A DNA stretch of 64,000 bases from Mannheimia granulomatis (GTDB taxonomy: Bacteria > Pseudomonadota > Gammaproteobacteria > Enterobacterales > Pasteurellaceae), in assembly GCF_011455695.1 (NCBI RefSeq), contig NZ_CP015030.1:1761716-1825715 (forward strand), written 5' to 3'. The translations under genes and the position numbers were made by a program. Each line of letters opens with the position of its first letter. The stretch's first letter is position 1. Under the pieces are notes generated by a model. That model was given only the letters and a program-made list of their open reading frames with translations, was not told where the DNA came from and ran no database searches. Below are positions 8,854 to 19,134 of the stretch, piece by piece.

Positions 8854-10272
8854 ATGAATTTTTCAAAAATCGCTGAACAGACGATTGCCAAATTAGGTGG
8901 CAAAGACAACATCACAACTCTTGCACATTGTGCAACCAGACTTCGTTTAACTCTTGCAGATGAAAGTAAAGTAGATAAAGAAGGTATTGAAAACATCGAA
9001 GGCGTAAAAGGTCAATTCTCAACTTCCGGTCAATACCAAATTATCTTCGGTTCAGGCACAGTAAACAGCGTGCATGCCGAAATGCAAAAACAGATGGGTA
9101 TTGGCGATATGTCTACTTCTGATGTGGCAGCAGCCGGTGCAGCAAATCAACCATTACTACAACGTTTAGTAAAAGGTTTAGCGGATATTTTCGTGCCAAT
9201 TATTCCTGCTATCGTGGCGGGCGGTCTTTTAATGGGTATCCACTCGATGCTCACCTCTGTTGGATTTTTCTGGGAAGGAGAATCTGTTGTCAGCCGTTAT
9301 CCGGCAATTGCGGATTTAGTAGATTTCATTAACACTATTGCCAACGCACCATTCGTATTCTTACCGGTGCTACTGGGTTTCTCTGCAACCCGTAAATTCG
9401 GCGGTAATCCGTTCTTAGGTGCAGCACTTGGTATGTTATTAGTTCACCCGGCATTGGCTGATGGCTGGAACTATGCGAAAACCTTAATGGAAGGCAACAT
9501 TAAATATTGGAATGTGTTAGGTTTAGAAATTGAGAAAGTGGGCTATCAAGGTACGGTCATTCCAACTATTGTCTCTGCTTGGGTGTTGGCAACACTTGAA
9601 AAAACTTTCCGCCGTTTCGTGCCAAGCTATTTGGATAACTTGGTTACCCCAATGTTCTCGTTGTTTATCGCAGGTGTGTTAGCGTTCACAATTATCGGCC
9701 CAATCGGTCGCCAAGCAGGTGATTTAATCACTCATGGTTTAACTTGGTTGTACGATACTTTAGGCTTTATCGGTGGCGGTGTGTTCGGGACATTCTATGC
9801 CCCAATTGTTATCACAGGTATGCACCAAACCTTTATCGCGGTGGAAACCCAATTACTCACCAATATGGCGATTTCAGGCGGTACTTTCATCTTCCCAATC
9901 GCGGCAATGTCTAACATTGCACAAGGTGCAGCCTGCTTAGGTGTAGCATTTGCGTTAAAAGATGCCAAAGTGCGTGGTTTAGCGGTGCCTTCCGGTATCT
10001 CTGCATTATTAGGCATCACTGAGCCTGCCATGTTTGGGGTGAACTTACGCTACCGCCAAGCCTTTATCGCGGCGATGATAGGCTCGGGCTTATCCAGTGC
10101 ATTTATCGCTTTCTTTAATGTAAAAGCACAAGCATTAGGTGCCGCAGGCTTCTTAGGGATTCCGTCAATCAAACCGGATAGCCTTGCGATGTATTCTGTC
10201 GGTATGGCGATTTCATTCGTAGTGGCATTTACCATTTCTGTAATCTGGGTGAAAAAAGCACACTCAAAATAA
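8854..10272 (+). CDS. scrA: PTS sucrose-specific IIBC component
   Basis: Membrane permease of 472 residues that imports sucrose and phosphorylates it to sucrose 6-phosphate. The IIB domain at the N-terminus has the phosphocysteine Cys26 in LAHCATRLRL. The IIC domain follows from about residue 105 with around ten hydrophobic segments and motifs such as GITEPAMFGVN. No IIA domain is present, so Crr must supply phosphate. Trehalose permeases (TreB) look similar; the operator shared with scrK and the scrB neighbour favour sucrose. The gene is about 7 kb from scrKB, a split arrangement. Confidence 0.88.
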   Translation: MNFSKIAEQTIAKLGGKDNITTLAHCATRLRLTLADESKVDKEGIENIEGVKGQFSTSGQYQIIFGSGTVNSVHAEMQKQMGIGDMSTSDVAAAGAANQPLLQRLVKGLADIFVPIIPAIVAGGLLMGIHSMLTSVGFFWEGESVVSRYPAIADLVDFINTIANAPFVFLPVLLGFSATRKFGGNPFLGAALGMLLVHPALADGWNYAKTLMEGNIKYWNVLGLEIEKVGYQGTVIPTIVSAWVLATLEKTFRRFVPSYLDNLVTPMFSLFIAGVLAFTIIGPIGRQAGDLITHGLTWLYDTLGFIGGGVFGTFYAPIVITGMHQTFIAVETQLLTNMAISGGTFIFPIAAMSNIAQGAACLGVAFALKDAKVRGLAVPSGISALLGITEPAMFGVNLRYRQAFIAAMIGSGLSSAFIAFFNVKAQALGAAGFLGIPSIKPDSLAMYSVGMAISFVVAFTISVIWVKKAHSK

Positions 10273-10289
10273 TGGCTGAATAGACATAC

Positions 10290-10322
10290 AAAAGGGATTA
10301 AGCTTTCACTTAATCCCTTTTT
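10290..10322 (+). terminator. scrA terminator
   Basis: AAAAGGGATTAAG and its exact complement around a 6-base loop, ending in TTTTT, 18 bases after the scrA stop. Confidence 0.9.
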
Positions 10323-10365
10323 GCACCGCCTTACAAGCGGTTATTTTTCGCTAAAAATTTACAAG

Positions 10366-11169
10366 TTAGCTATTTTTCATAATACGAGAAATACACCCGG
10401 ACTCAATTTCCTCATCACGAATGGTCAGTACTTCACAGCCTTCTTTAGTGACTACAATTTGATGTTCATATTGTGCCGAATGGCTTCTATCCTTAGTTTT
10501 CACCGTCCAGCCATCACCCATTAAGCGAACTTCTTTCTTCCCTGCATTAACCATTGGTTCAATAGTAAAGACCATACCTTCTTTGAGTACCACACCACCA
10601 TCATCTGCTGCGTAGTGAACTACTTGTGGCTCGCAGTGGAATTCTGAGCCTATTCCATGGCCACAATATTCACGTACCACTGAGAAACCTTCTTTTTCCA
10701 CATATTTTTGAATCGCTGTGCCAATTTCTTTCAATCGAATGCCGGCTTTTACCGTACGAATACCGATATAAAGAGACTCAAGCGTAACATCCATTAAACG
10801 CTGATCTCGTACACTTGGCTCACCTACAACATACATCATTGAGTTATCACCATAGTAGCCGTCTTTAATGACCGTCACATCAATATTTAAAATATCTCCC
10901 TTTTTCAGTTTTTTATCATCACTTGGAATACCATGACAAACTACTTCATTTAGAGAAATACAAACCGATTTGGGAAAGCCGTGATAGCCTAAACAGGCTG
11001 AAGTTGCTCCATTTTGCAAAATATAATCGTGGCAAATTTTATCTAATTCACCGGTAGTCATTCCTTCTTTTACATAAGGCTTAATCATCACTAATACATC
11101 TGAAGCTAATTTACAGGCTTCACGCAGTTTTTGAATTTCTTCTTCATTTCTTAACGGGATATTCTTCAT
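10366..11169 (-). CDS. map: Methionine aminopeptidase, type I
   Basis: Removes the initiator methionine from new proteins. 267 residues from the ATG at 11169 (MKNIPLRNEEE), close to E. coli's 264. The five metal ligands are visible in motifs: Asp in NIDVTV, Asp in YGDNSMM, His in CGHGIG, Glu in TIEPMV and Glu in YEHQIV. An in-frame ATG at 11235 would add 22 residues unlike the family. A TATAAT at 11200-11205 lies inside that extension and would serve as the -10 of this gene, so I prefer the shorter start. The order yhhQ-map on one strand may be chance. Confidence 0.95.
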   Translation of the reverse strand: MKNIPLRNEEEIQKLREACKLASDVLVMIKPYVKEGMTTGELDKICHDYILQNGATSACLGYHGFPKSVCISLNEVVCHGIPSDDKKLKKGDILNIDVTVIKDGYYGDNSMMYVVGEPSVRDQRLMDVTLESLYIGIRTVKAGIRLKEIGTAIQKYVEKEGFSVVREYCGHGIGSEFHCEPQVVHYAADDGGVVLKEGMVFTIEPMVNAGKKEVRLMGDGWTVKTKDRSHSAQYEHQIVVTKEGCEVLTIRDEEIESGCISRIMKNS

Positions 11170-11195
11170 TTTTGCTTCTCTTATAAAAAAATTAG

Positions 11196-11226
11196 GGGGA
11201 TTATACTCTTTTTCGGCATAATCCCC
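11196..11226 (-). terminator. Hairpin after yhhQ overlapping the map promoter
   Basis: GGGGATTAT and its complement with a 13-base loop. On the minus strand it is followed by CCTAATTTTTTTA, 19 bases past the yhhQ stop. The same bases hold TATAAT (11200-11205) with TTGGGG 17 bases upstream, so terminator and map promoter appear to overlap. Confidence 0.55.
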
Positions 11227-11244
11227 AAACATCACTTCACATTT

Positions 11245-11910
11245 CTATTTCAAATCTAATTTCTTCATAATGAAATTTAACATCACACCATAAAGCGGTA
11301 AAAATAGTAGAAGGCTTACAAAGAGTTTAAAAGCATAATCAACAGAGCCAATAGTAAACCAATGCTCTGCCATATATTCATCACTGCTTTCATGAAACGC
11401 CACAGCGAAAAAGACGAAAGTATCAATTAAAGTACCAAAAATGGTTGAACACATTGGCGCAAGCCACCAATGCTTGCCTTGCCGTAAGCTATTAAACACA
11501 AATACATCCAATAATTGCCCAACCAAATAGGCAGCAAAACTGGCTAATGCAATACGAAAGACAAAGAAATTAAAATCTGCTAATGCGGAAAATCCTTGAA
11601 ATTGGGTTTCAAAGAATAAGACTGAAATCACATAGCTAATAATCAATGCCGGAAACATCACCACAAAAATAATTTTTCTGGCAAGCACAGCACCAAATAC
11701 ACGCACAGTTAAATCGGTTGCCAAGAAAATAAAAGGAAATGTTAAAGTTCCCCACGTTGTCGGGATCATCAACTCCGTAAACGGCACTTGAACTTCAAAG
11801 CTAATTTGCACTAAATAGTTGCTGATTGCGATGATAAAAATGTGAAAAAGTGAAAGTAAAATAAGAGAACGACGTTTGTTCTCATCCGAAAAATAAGTTG
11901 TAAGGTTCAT
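11245..11910 (-). CDS. yhhQ: Queuosine precursor transporter
   Basis: Six-helix inner-membrane protein of 221 residues of the YhhQ/COG1738 family, which takes up preQ0 or preQ1 for queuosine in tRNA. Family features include LTFPFIFLATDLTVRVFG, with a conserved Asp-Arg pair in the membrane, and FGTLIDTFVFF. AAGGAGACAAT directly precedes the ATG. The 5' leader resembles a preQ1-I riboswitch. Queuosine salvage fits with queH at 30.9 kb, which acts at the last step of the pathway. No other queuosine genes are in the window. Confidence 0.9.
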   Translation of the reverse strand: MNLTTYFSDENKRRSLILLSLFHIFIIAISNYLVQISFEVQVPFTELMIPTTWGTLTFPFIFLATDLTVRVFGAVLARKIIFVVMFPALIISYVISVLFFETQFQGFSALADFNFFVFRIALASFAAYLVGQLLDVFVFNSLRQGKHWWLAPMCSTIFGTLIDTFVFFAVAFHESSDEYMAEHWFTIGSVDYAFKLFVSLLLFLPLYGVMLNFIMKKLDLK

Positions 11911-11914
11911 ATTG

Positions 11915-11958
11915 TCTCCTTTTTAGTTAAACCAGAACTTGAGGTAAGGGAACTCAAG
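11915..11958 (-). promoter_or_regulatory. Candidate preQ1-I riboswitch of yhhQ
   Basis: On the minus strand: a stem CTTGA/TCAAG, a pyrimidine-rich loop ending ACC, then an A-rich tail AACTAAAAAGGAG containing the ribosome site. This is the order of the class I preQ1 aptamer, in which loop C residues pair with the GG of the ribosome site. The tail is several bases longer than in the best-known examples. The gene behind it belongs to a family known to be under this riboswitch. Confidence 0.5.
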
Positions 11959-12102
11959 GGGGCAATATTCTATATATTTTCCCATAAAAATCAAGCCCAC
12001 ATTATTTCAAAAAATGAAATAATCAATCTATTAAAAACCTATTTATCAATTTTAAGTATAAAGTAGAATATCGCTATTCAAACACAAAATAAGGAATAGA
12101 TT

Positions 12103-12792
12103 ATGTTACAACTTAGAAAAGCAAACGAACGTGGCAATGGATCTTTTGACTGGCTTGAGAGCTACCATACTTTTTCATTTGCAAATTATTACGATCCGAA
12201 ACACATTCATTTTTCACATTTACGTGTAATCAATGAGGACTTTATAGCTCCCAATCATGGCTTTGGGAAACATCCCCACGATAATATGGAAATTTTAACT
12301 TATGTATTAAATGGCCGCGTTGCACATGAAGATAGTATGGGCAATAAAACTGAAGTAAAGGCAGGTGAATTTCAGATTATGTCAGCAGGTACAGGAGTTT
12401 TCCATTCAGAAGTCAATCCAGATGCTGAGCAAACCCTACATCTTTATCAAATTTGGATTATTCCAAACCAAAAGGATGTTACGCCTCGCTATAGCCAAGA
12501 CCAATTCGCGCCTAAAGAAGGAGCGACTTTGATTCTTTCACCAAATGCAGAAGCAGGCTCATTTAAAATTTATCAGGATATGAAATTATGGCGCTACCAA
12601 TACCCAACGGCTAAAGCCGATAAAATCAGCTTAGATGCAAACCGTAGCTACTGGTTACAAGTAGTAAAAGGAAATTTAATCGTAAACGGGGTGGAACTAC
12701 ACACCAGCGATGCTCTAGGCATTCGCCAAGAAACTGCTCTGGAGATTGCAGCTCAAGGCGATATGGAATTTTTACTGTTTGACTTAGTTTAA
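12103..12792 (+). CDS. Pirin-family protein (YhhW-like quercetin dioxygenase)
   Basis: Bicupin protein of 229 residues, as usual for YhhW. The metal-binding motif GKHPHDNMEILTYVLNG at residues 55-71 supplies two His, and further ligands follow in GVFHSEVNPD (His, Glu). E. coli YhhW has quercetin 2,3-dioxygenase activity in vitro, but the physiological substrate is unknown. Monocistronic: 190 bases separate it from the divergent yhhQ, and it converges on hemB. The ATG at 12103 has an AAGGA site. Confidence 0.88.
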   Translation: MLQLRKANERGNGSFDWLESYHTFSFANYYDPKHIHFSHLRVINEDFIAPNHGFGKHPHDNMEILTYVLNGRVAHEDSMGNKTEVKAGEFQIMSAGTGVFHSEVNPDAEQTLHLYQIWIIPNQKDVTPRYSQDQFAPKEGATLILSPNAEAGSFKIYQDMKLWRYQYPTAKADKISLDANRSYWLQVVKGNLIVNGVELHTSDALGIRQETALEIAAQGDMEFLLFDLV

Positions 12793-12800
12793 CCAAAAAG

Positions 12801-12857
12801 CAAGAGGTCATTTTTCGCTAAAATTTTGCAAAATTTTATGAAAAAACGACCGCTTGT
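12801..12857. terminator. Bidirectional hairpin of uptake sequences between the pirin gene and hemB
   Basis: Long imperfect inverted repeat: CAAGAGGTC at one end, GACCGCTTG at the other, T and A runs inside, and a perfect 20-base palindrome TAAAATTTTGCAAAATTTTA (12819-12838) at the centre. It lies between convergent genes. Confidence 0.7.
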
Positions 12858-12879
12858 TGTATTTACTTAATAGTTTAAT

Positions 12880-13948
<1,069 letters not shown>

Positions 13949-13957
13949 GTAAAAATA

Positions 13958-14713
13958 TTATTGTGCTGCCTGCTCTGAGTGTTCTTCATCATCTTTTGGC
14001 CGATAGAATTTGGCACATAACACACCTACTTCAAACAACAAACACATTGGGATTGCCAATAGAGTCTGAGAGAAAATATCCGGTGGAGTCAGTAGCATAC
14101 CAATTACAAACGCAGCAACGATAATATACGGACGTTTTTCCTTTAAATCTTCCGGTGTGGTTACACCAGACCAGCAGAGCAAGATAATCGCTACCGGCAC
14201 CTCAAAACAGATACCGAATGCCATAAAAATAGTTAAAACGAAATCAAGATAACTGCTGATATCCGTTGCCATTGTTACCCCTTCCGGAGCCGTTGAAGTT
14301 AGAAAACCAAACACTAATGGGAATACAACGTAATAGGCAAACGCAACACCGCAATAAAATAACAAAGTACTTGAAACTAACAGCGGATAAACCAAACGCT
14401 TTTCCTGCTTATAAAGCGCAGGTGCAACAAACGCCCAAATTTGGTACAGAATAAAAGGAACGGACAGAAATACCGACACAACAATCGTTAATTTAATCGG
14501 GGTAAAAAACGGTGTGGCAACATTCGTTGCAATCATCGTTGCCCCTTCGGGTAAATTATCGGTTAAAGGTGTGGCTAGTAAAGTATAGATGTCGTTTGCC
14601 CAATAGACCAGAGTACAAAAAACGATTAAAACGCATAAAAAGCAACGTAATAATCGATTTCTCAGCTCAATTAAATGGGTGATCAGCGGTTGGGATTCAT
14701 CAACTTCTGCCAT
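13958..14713 (-). CDS. tatC: Twin-arginine translocase subunit TatC
   Basis: Six-helix receptor of the Tat system, which exports folded proteins bearing a twin-arginine signal. 251 residues. Family signatures are [13 protein letters not shown] at residues 13-25, the periplasmic proline-rich region, [11 protein letters not shown], and [19 protein letters not shown]. Its ATG lies inside tatB with a 14-base overlap, and GGAGGGG provides the ribosome site, so translation is coupled. Confidence 0.97.
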   Translation of the reverse strand: MAEVDESQPLITHLIELRNRLLRCFLCVLIVFCTLVYWANDIYTLLATPLTDNLPEGATMIATNVATPFFTPIKLTIVVSVFLSVPFILYQIWAFVAPALYKQEKRLVYPLLVSSTLLFYCGVAFAYYVVFPLVFGFLTSTAPEGVTMATDISSYLDFVLTIFMAFGICFEVPVAIILLCWSGVTTPEDLKEKRPYIIVAAFVIGMLLTPPDIFSQTLLAIPMCLLFEVGVLCAKFYRPKDDEEHSEQAAQ

Positions 14714-15335
14714 TTTTCCCCTCCGATTTTTGCTCTGCCTCTACCATTGCAAAATCATCATCCGGTGGATAATAAGATTCAAGCTGCAGGAGTGATTCGT
14801 CCATCTCCGCATGCTCTGCAATTTCATCGGCAGAAAGTTCGTTTTCTGCTTTATCCACATTTAATTGCGCATCCAAACCATCAGTATCAAGCGGTTGATT
14901 TTTTGCATTTTTTTGCAATTCTTGCGCTTCTAATTCTTGGCTTTCCTGCTCAATTTTTTGTTGGATCTCAGCAACTTGCTCATCAGTTAATTTTGCAGCA
15001 GTACTGACTTCTGCTGCCTGATTCTCAAAGTCATTTTTGGCAGAATTTAAAGAGTCTTGCAATTGCGTTGCCGACATTTTTAAATCTTCAACAGTTTTGC
15101 TTAATTCAGGCGAAAGCGAACCGATGTTCAATTCCTCCGCTTTCTTAATACTCTCTTTTAACTCTTGCAGCTTCAGCTCTTGGGCCAGTTCATTCTGTAC
15201 ATTTGCGGCTAAACCTCGAATTGCACTGATCCAGCCCATTACGGTGCGAATCGCAATCGGCATGCGTTTGGGGCCTAGCACCACTAAGCCCACAATCATA
15301 ATCAATACTAATTCAGAAAAACCTACATCAAACAC
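14700..15335 (-). CDS. tatB: Twin-arginine translocase subunit TatB
   Basis: Single-span Tat component of 211 residues that binds substrates with TatC. It begins [21 protein letters not shown], followed by PKRMP and an amphipathic helix. A long acidic, Glu/Gln-rich tail (about 70-205) looks partly coiled and partly disordered; it is somewhat longer than in E. coli (171). Three bases separate it from tatA. Confidence 0.95.
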   Translation of the reverse strand: MFDVGFSELVLIMIVGLVVLGPKRMPIAIRTVMGWISAIRGLAANVQNELAQELKLQELKESIKKAEELNIGSLSPELSKTVEDLKMSATQLQDSLNSAKNDFENQAAEVSTAAKLTDEQVAEIQQKIEQESQELEAQELQKNAKNQPLDTDGLDAQLNVDKAENELSADEIAEHAEMDESLLQLESYYPPDDDFAMVEAEQKSEGKNGRS

Positions 15336-15338
15336 GGA

Positions 15339-15584
15339 TTAAACCTGCTCTTTATCTTTTACAACAGTTTGTTGCTCTGTTGAAACTCTTTCTTTTACTT
15401 CAACCACTTCAACTTTTTCAACATTCTCAAATCCTGCATCTTTTTTCTCATCAGACATTGCTTTTTTAAAGCCCTTAACTGATTCACCTAAATCAGAACC
15501 TAAAGTACGTAATTTTTTTGTTCCGAAAAGTAACACAATGATTGCTACTACAATCAGAAGCTGCCAAATACTAATACCGCCCAT
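15339..15584 (-). CDS. tatA: Twin-arginine translocase subunit TatA
   Basis: 81-residue pore-forming Tat subunit. The start chosen is [13 protein letters not shown] at 15584, matching TatA N-termini and preceded by AAAGGAG. Upstream in-frame starts would place 55 non-family residues before the membrane helix, so I reject them. Features: membrane helix 3-20, [24 protein letters not shown] (hinge and amphipathic helix), then a charged tail. First gene of tatABC, 104 bases after ubiB. Confidence 0.95.
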   Translation of the reverse strand: MGGISIWQLLIVVAIIVLLFGTKKLRTLGSDLGESVKGFKKAMSDEKKDAGFENVEKVEVVEVKERVSTEQQTVVKDKEQV

Positions 15585-15628
15585 AAAAACTCCTTTCATT
15601 TTAGTTGGGTGAATAAAACTTTGCTTAT

Positions 15629-15649
15629 TATATGTCACTTTGACATATA
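15629..15649 (-). promoter_or_regulatory. Palindrome overlapping the likely tatA -10
   Basis: TATATGTCA, three bases, TGACATATA: a perfect 9-base inverted repeat. On the minus strand its end continues into TATAAT, a possible -10 for tatABC 41 bases before the tatA ATG. No T-run follows, so an operator is more likely than a terminator. The cognate protein is unknown. Confidence 0.4.
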
Positions 15650-15688
15650 AAAAAGCGATTTTGCAAAAAATTCCTAAAAAACGACCGC

Positions 15689-17326
15689 TTATTTGCGTTG
15701 ACTCAAAATCGCTGTAAGAGGAAATAAGGTCAATAATGGCACACTCAACCACAGAGGCAAAGACTCAAATTTCCAAAATGTGCCAAGGATCACAGTTACT
15801 GAAAGCAAGAGAACAATAAAGCGACTGTTCTTGCTTGCATTTTGTACTTTTAAACTCTCATTAATTTCTGCCAGCCTAAAGTTAATTTGCTTTTGCTGCT
15901 GGAGTGCCTTAAATACAGCTTCAGGGAATTCGGCAAAATGCTCCCGATATTGCGGTAAACGCTGCTTAATGTCTCGGATCATCGCCTTTACGCCCACTTG
16001 CTCATTTAACCAGTTTTGCAAAAACGGTTTTGCCGTTTGCCATAAATCGAGCTGTGGATAAACTTGTCTACCCAAGCCTTCAATATAAAGTAAGGTTTTT
16101 TGCAGTAACACCAATTGCGGCTGCACTTCCATATTAAATTCTCTAGCGACATTAAAGAGATTCAGCAAAACATGCCCAAAAGAAATCTCAGATAAAGGCT
16201 TGGCGAAAATCGGCTCACATACCTCACGGAATGCCTGCTCGAATTTATCAATATCGGTATCTGGCGGTGTCCAACCCGATTCCACGTGCATTAGTGCCAC
16301 ACGGCGATAATCTCGGTTAAAAAAGGCAACAAAACTTTCCGCTAAATAGCGTTTATCGTTATGGTTCAAAGTACCAACAATGCCGCAGTCAATACCAATA
16401 TATTGTGGATTATGCGGATGTTCACGGTTGACGAAAATGTTACCGGCGTGCATATCGGCATGGAAAAAACTGTCACGGAACACTTGGGTAAAAAACACCT
16501 GCACACCACGCTCCGCCAGCAATTTCATATTGGTACCATTTGCTTCAAGCTCCGCAATATTCGACACTGGAATGCCGTAAATACGTTCCATTACAATCAG
16601 ATTCTTACGACAAAACGCTTGATACATTTCCGGCACATACAACATTTCGCTGTTTTCAAAATTGCCACGCAAACGCATTGCATTACTCATCTCTTTGAGC
16701 AAATCCAGTTCGTCTAAAATGGTTTTTTCATACTCTCGCACCACCTCAACCGCACGCAGCCGTTTGCCGTCATTGGATAATTTCGGAATCAAACGGGCAA
16801 GTTTGTACATTAATGCCAAGTCAGATTTAATTACAGGTTCAATGCCCGGGCGAATTACTTTCAACACCACATCTTTGCCGGCAAGTGGTTGATTTTGATT
16901 GAATTTTGCCGTATGAACTTGAGCGATCGAAGCCGATGCCAACGCATTTTCATCAAAATCCTCAAACCAAGTTTCAAGCGAACCGTCCAAGGCTTGTTCC
17001 ATAATCCGGCGGGCAATTTTGCCATCAAACGGCTCCACTTTATCTTGCAATAAGGCTAGTTGATCGGCAAGCTCTGGGGCGAAAAGATCTCGGCGGGTAG
17101 CAAGCATCTGCCCTAATTTAATCCAAACAGGTCCAAGCTCTTGCAACGCCAAACGCAAGCGCACACCATATTCTTTATCCTTATGTTGATTTTTTACCCA
17201 AAATAACGCTTTACGCCCCCACTTCACTTTGCGGGTGAAAGGCACGTCCAAAATTACCTCATCAATGCCGTATCGTAAAAAGGTGTGGATAATCTGGTAA
17301 AGGCGACGACTATTTTTAAATTGCAT
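15689..17326 (-). CDS. ubiB: Ubiquinone biosynthesis accessory kinase-like protein UbiB
   Basis: Atypical kinase-like ATPase of the UbiB/ADCK family needed for ubiquinone synthesis. 545 residues, as in E. coli (546). Visible: the KxGQ motif [13 protein letters not shown], the Ala-rich loop ASASIAQVH, the catalytic loop [10 protein letters not shown], the DCG metal motif, and two hydrophobic segments at the C-terminus (about 498-540). Nine bases after ubiJ, it belongs to ubiE-ubiJ-ubiB. tatABC follows, as in E. coli. Confidence 0.96.
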   Translation of the reverse strand: MQFKNSRRLYQIIHTFLRYGIDEVILDVPFTRKVKWGRKALFWVKNQHKDKEYGVRLRLALQELGPVWIKLGQMLATRRDLFAPELADQLALLQDKVEPFDGKIARRIMEQALDGSLETWFEDFDENALASASIAQVHTAKFNQNQPLAGKDVVLKVIRPGIEPVIKSDLALMYKLARLIPKLSNDGKRLRAVEVVREYEKTILDELDLLKEMSNAMRLRGNFENSEMLYVPEMYQAFCRKNLIVMERIYGIPVSNIAELEANGTNMKLLAERGVQVFFTQVFRDSFFHADMHAGNIFVNREHPHNPQYIGIDCGIVGTLNHNDKRYLAESFVAFFNRDYRRVALMHVESGWTPPDTDIDKFEQAFREVCEPIFAKPLSEISFGHVLLNLFNVAREFNMEVQPQLVLLQKTLLYIEGLGRQVYPQLDLWQTAKPFLQNWLNEQVGVKAMIRDIKQRLPQYREHFAEFPEAVFKALQQQKQINFRLAEINESLKVQNASKNSRFIVLLLSVTVILGTFWKFESLPLWLSVPLLTLFPLTAILSQRK

Positions 17327-17335
17327 TAATGGTTC

Positions 17336-18016
17336 CTAATTTTGCACAAATGCTTGCGTTTGAGCATCAGCTTGCTGGCTCGAAGAGCGAACGTAGTGAG
17401 TAAATTTTTGCTCTAATTTGACCGCTTGTTGTGCCAATTCTTCCACTTGATCGTAAAAATGCACTGCTTGCAAACGGTGAACCAACACCGGTCTTTCTTG
17501 CATTAAATTCTCAACTAAATGTTGATTATTTTGCGTAAATTGAGCCTTAGCTTTATGAAATAATTTTTTGGCGAAATCGGTTGAGGTTTGTGCTACTACA
17601 TCTCCCACAAACGGGGAAAGCAGCTCTGCCGGATTTTTTTCCAACTGTTCCAAAAGTGCAGTAAAATGCTGTAACACCTGAATATCACCGTTTAGCACGA
17701 GCGATTTATTATTGATTAAATCGGTGAGCTTTTGTTTATCAGCTAATTTCGGTAGCGTTTCAAAAGCTAGTTCTACCGAACAATCTACCTCATCCTCATA
17801 CACACCTAACCAATCGGTACGCTCTTCGTTAAACAATACAAAAAATGCAATTTTCGGCGATGTTAACTGAATTTTTAATACTTTTCCCGATAATTTACGC
17901 AAATTTGGCTCAACGTGAGGGGAACGTTTGAGTAATGCATTAAAAGCGGTTTCAACTAAACCAAATGCAAATTGGGGTAACATTAGTTGCTGGGTTAAAT
18001 TCTGTAAATTTGCCAT
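17336..18016 (-). CDS. ubiJ: Ubiquinone biosynthesis accessory factor UbiJ (SCP2 domain)
   Basis: Lipid-binding factor of the ubiquinone assembly complex (formerly YigP). 226 residues with an SCP2-like domain in the N-terminal 130 and a C-terminal coiled region rich in Gln and Glu (QVEELAQQAVKLEQKF). The sequence is poorly conserved and is recognised mainly by its place between ubiE and ubiB and its length. Start ATG at 18016, 17 bases after ubiE. Confidence 0.9.
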   Translation of the reverse strand: MANLQNLTQQLMLPQFAFGLVETAFNALLKRSPHVEPNLRKLSGKVLKIQLTSPKIAFFVLFNEERTDWLGVYEDEVDCSVELAFETLPKLADKQKLTDLINNKSLVLNGDIQVLQHFTALLEQLEKNPAELLSPFVGDVVAQTSTDFAKKLFHKAKAQFTQNNQHLVENLMQERPVLVHRLQAVHFYDQVEELAQQAVKLEQKFTHYVRSSSQQADAQTQAFVQN

Positions 18017-18033
18017 AAATGCACCTAAGCTTC

Positions 18034-18822
18034 TTAAAATTTGTAACCACGATGCAATGCCACAATACCAGCACTCAAATTGTAGTAATTGACGCTATCA
18101 AAGCCGGCATTTTCCATCATTGCTTTCAATTCATCTTGTTTCGGGTGCATACGGATAGATTCCGCCAAATAGCGGTAACTTTCCGCATCGTTTACTACCA
18201 CTTCGCCTACTTTCGGTAAAATATTAAAGGAGTAGAAATTATAAAGCTGGCTGATTGGGTCAATAATCGGCTTGGAGAATTCCAGCACCAGCAAGCGACC
18301 GCCTGGTTTTAACACACGCAACATTGAGCGAAGAGCTTTATCTTTATCAGTCACATTTCGTAGGCCGAAGCTGATCACAATACAATCGAAGGTATTATCG
18401 GCAAACGGCAAACATTCAGCGTTCGCCTGTACATAGCTCACATTGCCAACTACGCCTAAATTGCGTAATTTCTCCCGCCCAACTTCGAGCATTGAACTGT
18501 TAATATCAGCTAGCACCACTTCGCCGCTTTCCCCCACAATACGAGAAAATTTCGCAGTGAAATCGCCCGTTCCACCGGCCAAATCTAACACTTTTTGACC
18601 TTTACGAACGCCACTGCAATCAATGGTAAAACGTTTCCAAACGCGGTGAATACCAAATGAAAGTAAATCGTTCATTAAATCGTATTTTCCTGCCACGCTG
18701 TGAAAAACATTTGCCACAAGTTGCTGTTTTTCTTCCTTTGCGACAGTTTTAAAGCCAAAATGAGTGGTCTCCACCTGTGAGCTTAGGCTCTCATTTTTTT
18801 CGGATTGTTGCTCATCATTCAT
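18034..18822 (-). CDS. ubiE: Ubiquinone/menaquinone C-methyltransferase UbiE
   Basis: SAM-dependent methyltransferase acting on both demethylmenaquinone and the ubiquinone intermediate. 262 residues from the ATG at 18822, preceded by GAGAAAT; an in-frame ATG 14 codons earlier has no ribosome site. SAM-binding motif [12 protein letters not shown]; family motifs [25 protein letters not shown] and [13 protein letters not shown]. First gene of ubiE-ubiJ-ubiB. Confidence 0.96.
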   Translation of the reverse strand: MNDEQQSEKNESLSSQVETTHFGFKTVAKEEKQQLVANVFHSVAGKYDLMNDLLSFGIHRVWKRFTIDCSGVRKGQKVLDLAGGTGDFTAKFSRIVGESGEVVLADINSSMLEVGREKLRNLGVVGNVSYVQANAECLPFADNTFDCIVISFGLRNVTDKDKALRSMLRVLKPGGRLLVLEFSKPIIDPISQLYNFYSFNILPKVGEVVVNDAESYRYLAESIRMHPKQDELKAMMENAGFDSVNYYNLSAGIVALHRGYKF

Positions 18823-18933
18823 AGTCAATTTCTCTTTCTCAAAATTTTGGTGTAACCATAGCAAAAAAGCGGTCGTTTTTCCTTAAAATTTTGCAAAAAT
18901 TTCTAAGTAAATAACCGCTTGCTTGGCTCTGAC

Positions 18934-18962
18934 TTGACTAGAAAAGCCAAATTCTGTAACAT
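18934..18962 (+). promoter_or_regulatory. corA promoter
   Basis: TTGACT, 17 bases, TAACAT. The predicted start near 18970 leaves an unusually long leader of about 165 bases before the corA ATG. Confidence 0.6.
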
Positions 18963-18969
18963 TCGCACA

Positions 18970-19134
18970 CTATTTTTTCTTGAGGATTACACATTTGGAC
19001 AGTCACAGTCGATACTTACTCGCTATTTAAACCTATCTTGTCTAACCTCAACGTTACCGACAAGGTCGGTAATGCTCGCCTAGTATCTTTTTTGTTCCTT
19101 TTTGTCATTACCTCCTAACCACTTGGAGATTACA
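18970..19134 (+). other. Long corA leader with hairpin
   Basis: Contains a perfect hairpin TTACCGAC-AAG-GTCGGTAA (19052-19070). A GAGG site is followed by a possible 11-codon TTG-initiated peptide (MDSHSRYLLAI) ending before the hairpin. A CTCC at 19112-19115 could pair with the GGAG ribosome site. corA leaders of enterics carry a regulatory small ORF; whether this one does is inference. Confidence 0.4.

Larger units (their letters stand above)
18823..19134. other. Divergent ubiE/corA intergenic region
   Basis: About 312 bases. On the ubiE side are two inverted copies of the uptake core (around 18866 and 18913). The rest holds the corA promoter and long leader, described separately. Confidence 0.7.

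Noticed and set aside
11170..11235. Longer N-terminus for map
   Set aside because: The 22 extra residues do not look like the family, and the stretch holds a TATAAT and a terminator-like hairpin.
15585..15752. Longer N-terminus for tatA
   Set aside because: Would put 55 unrelated residues before the membrane helix; AAAGGAG precedes the shorter start.
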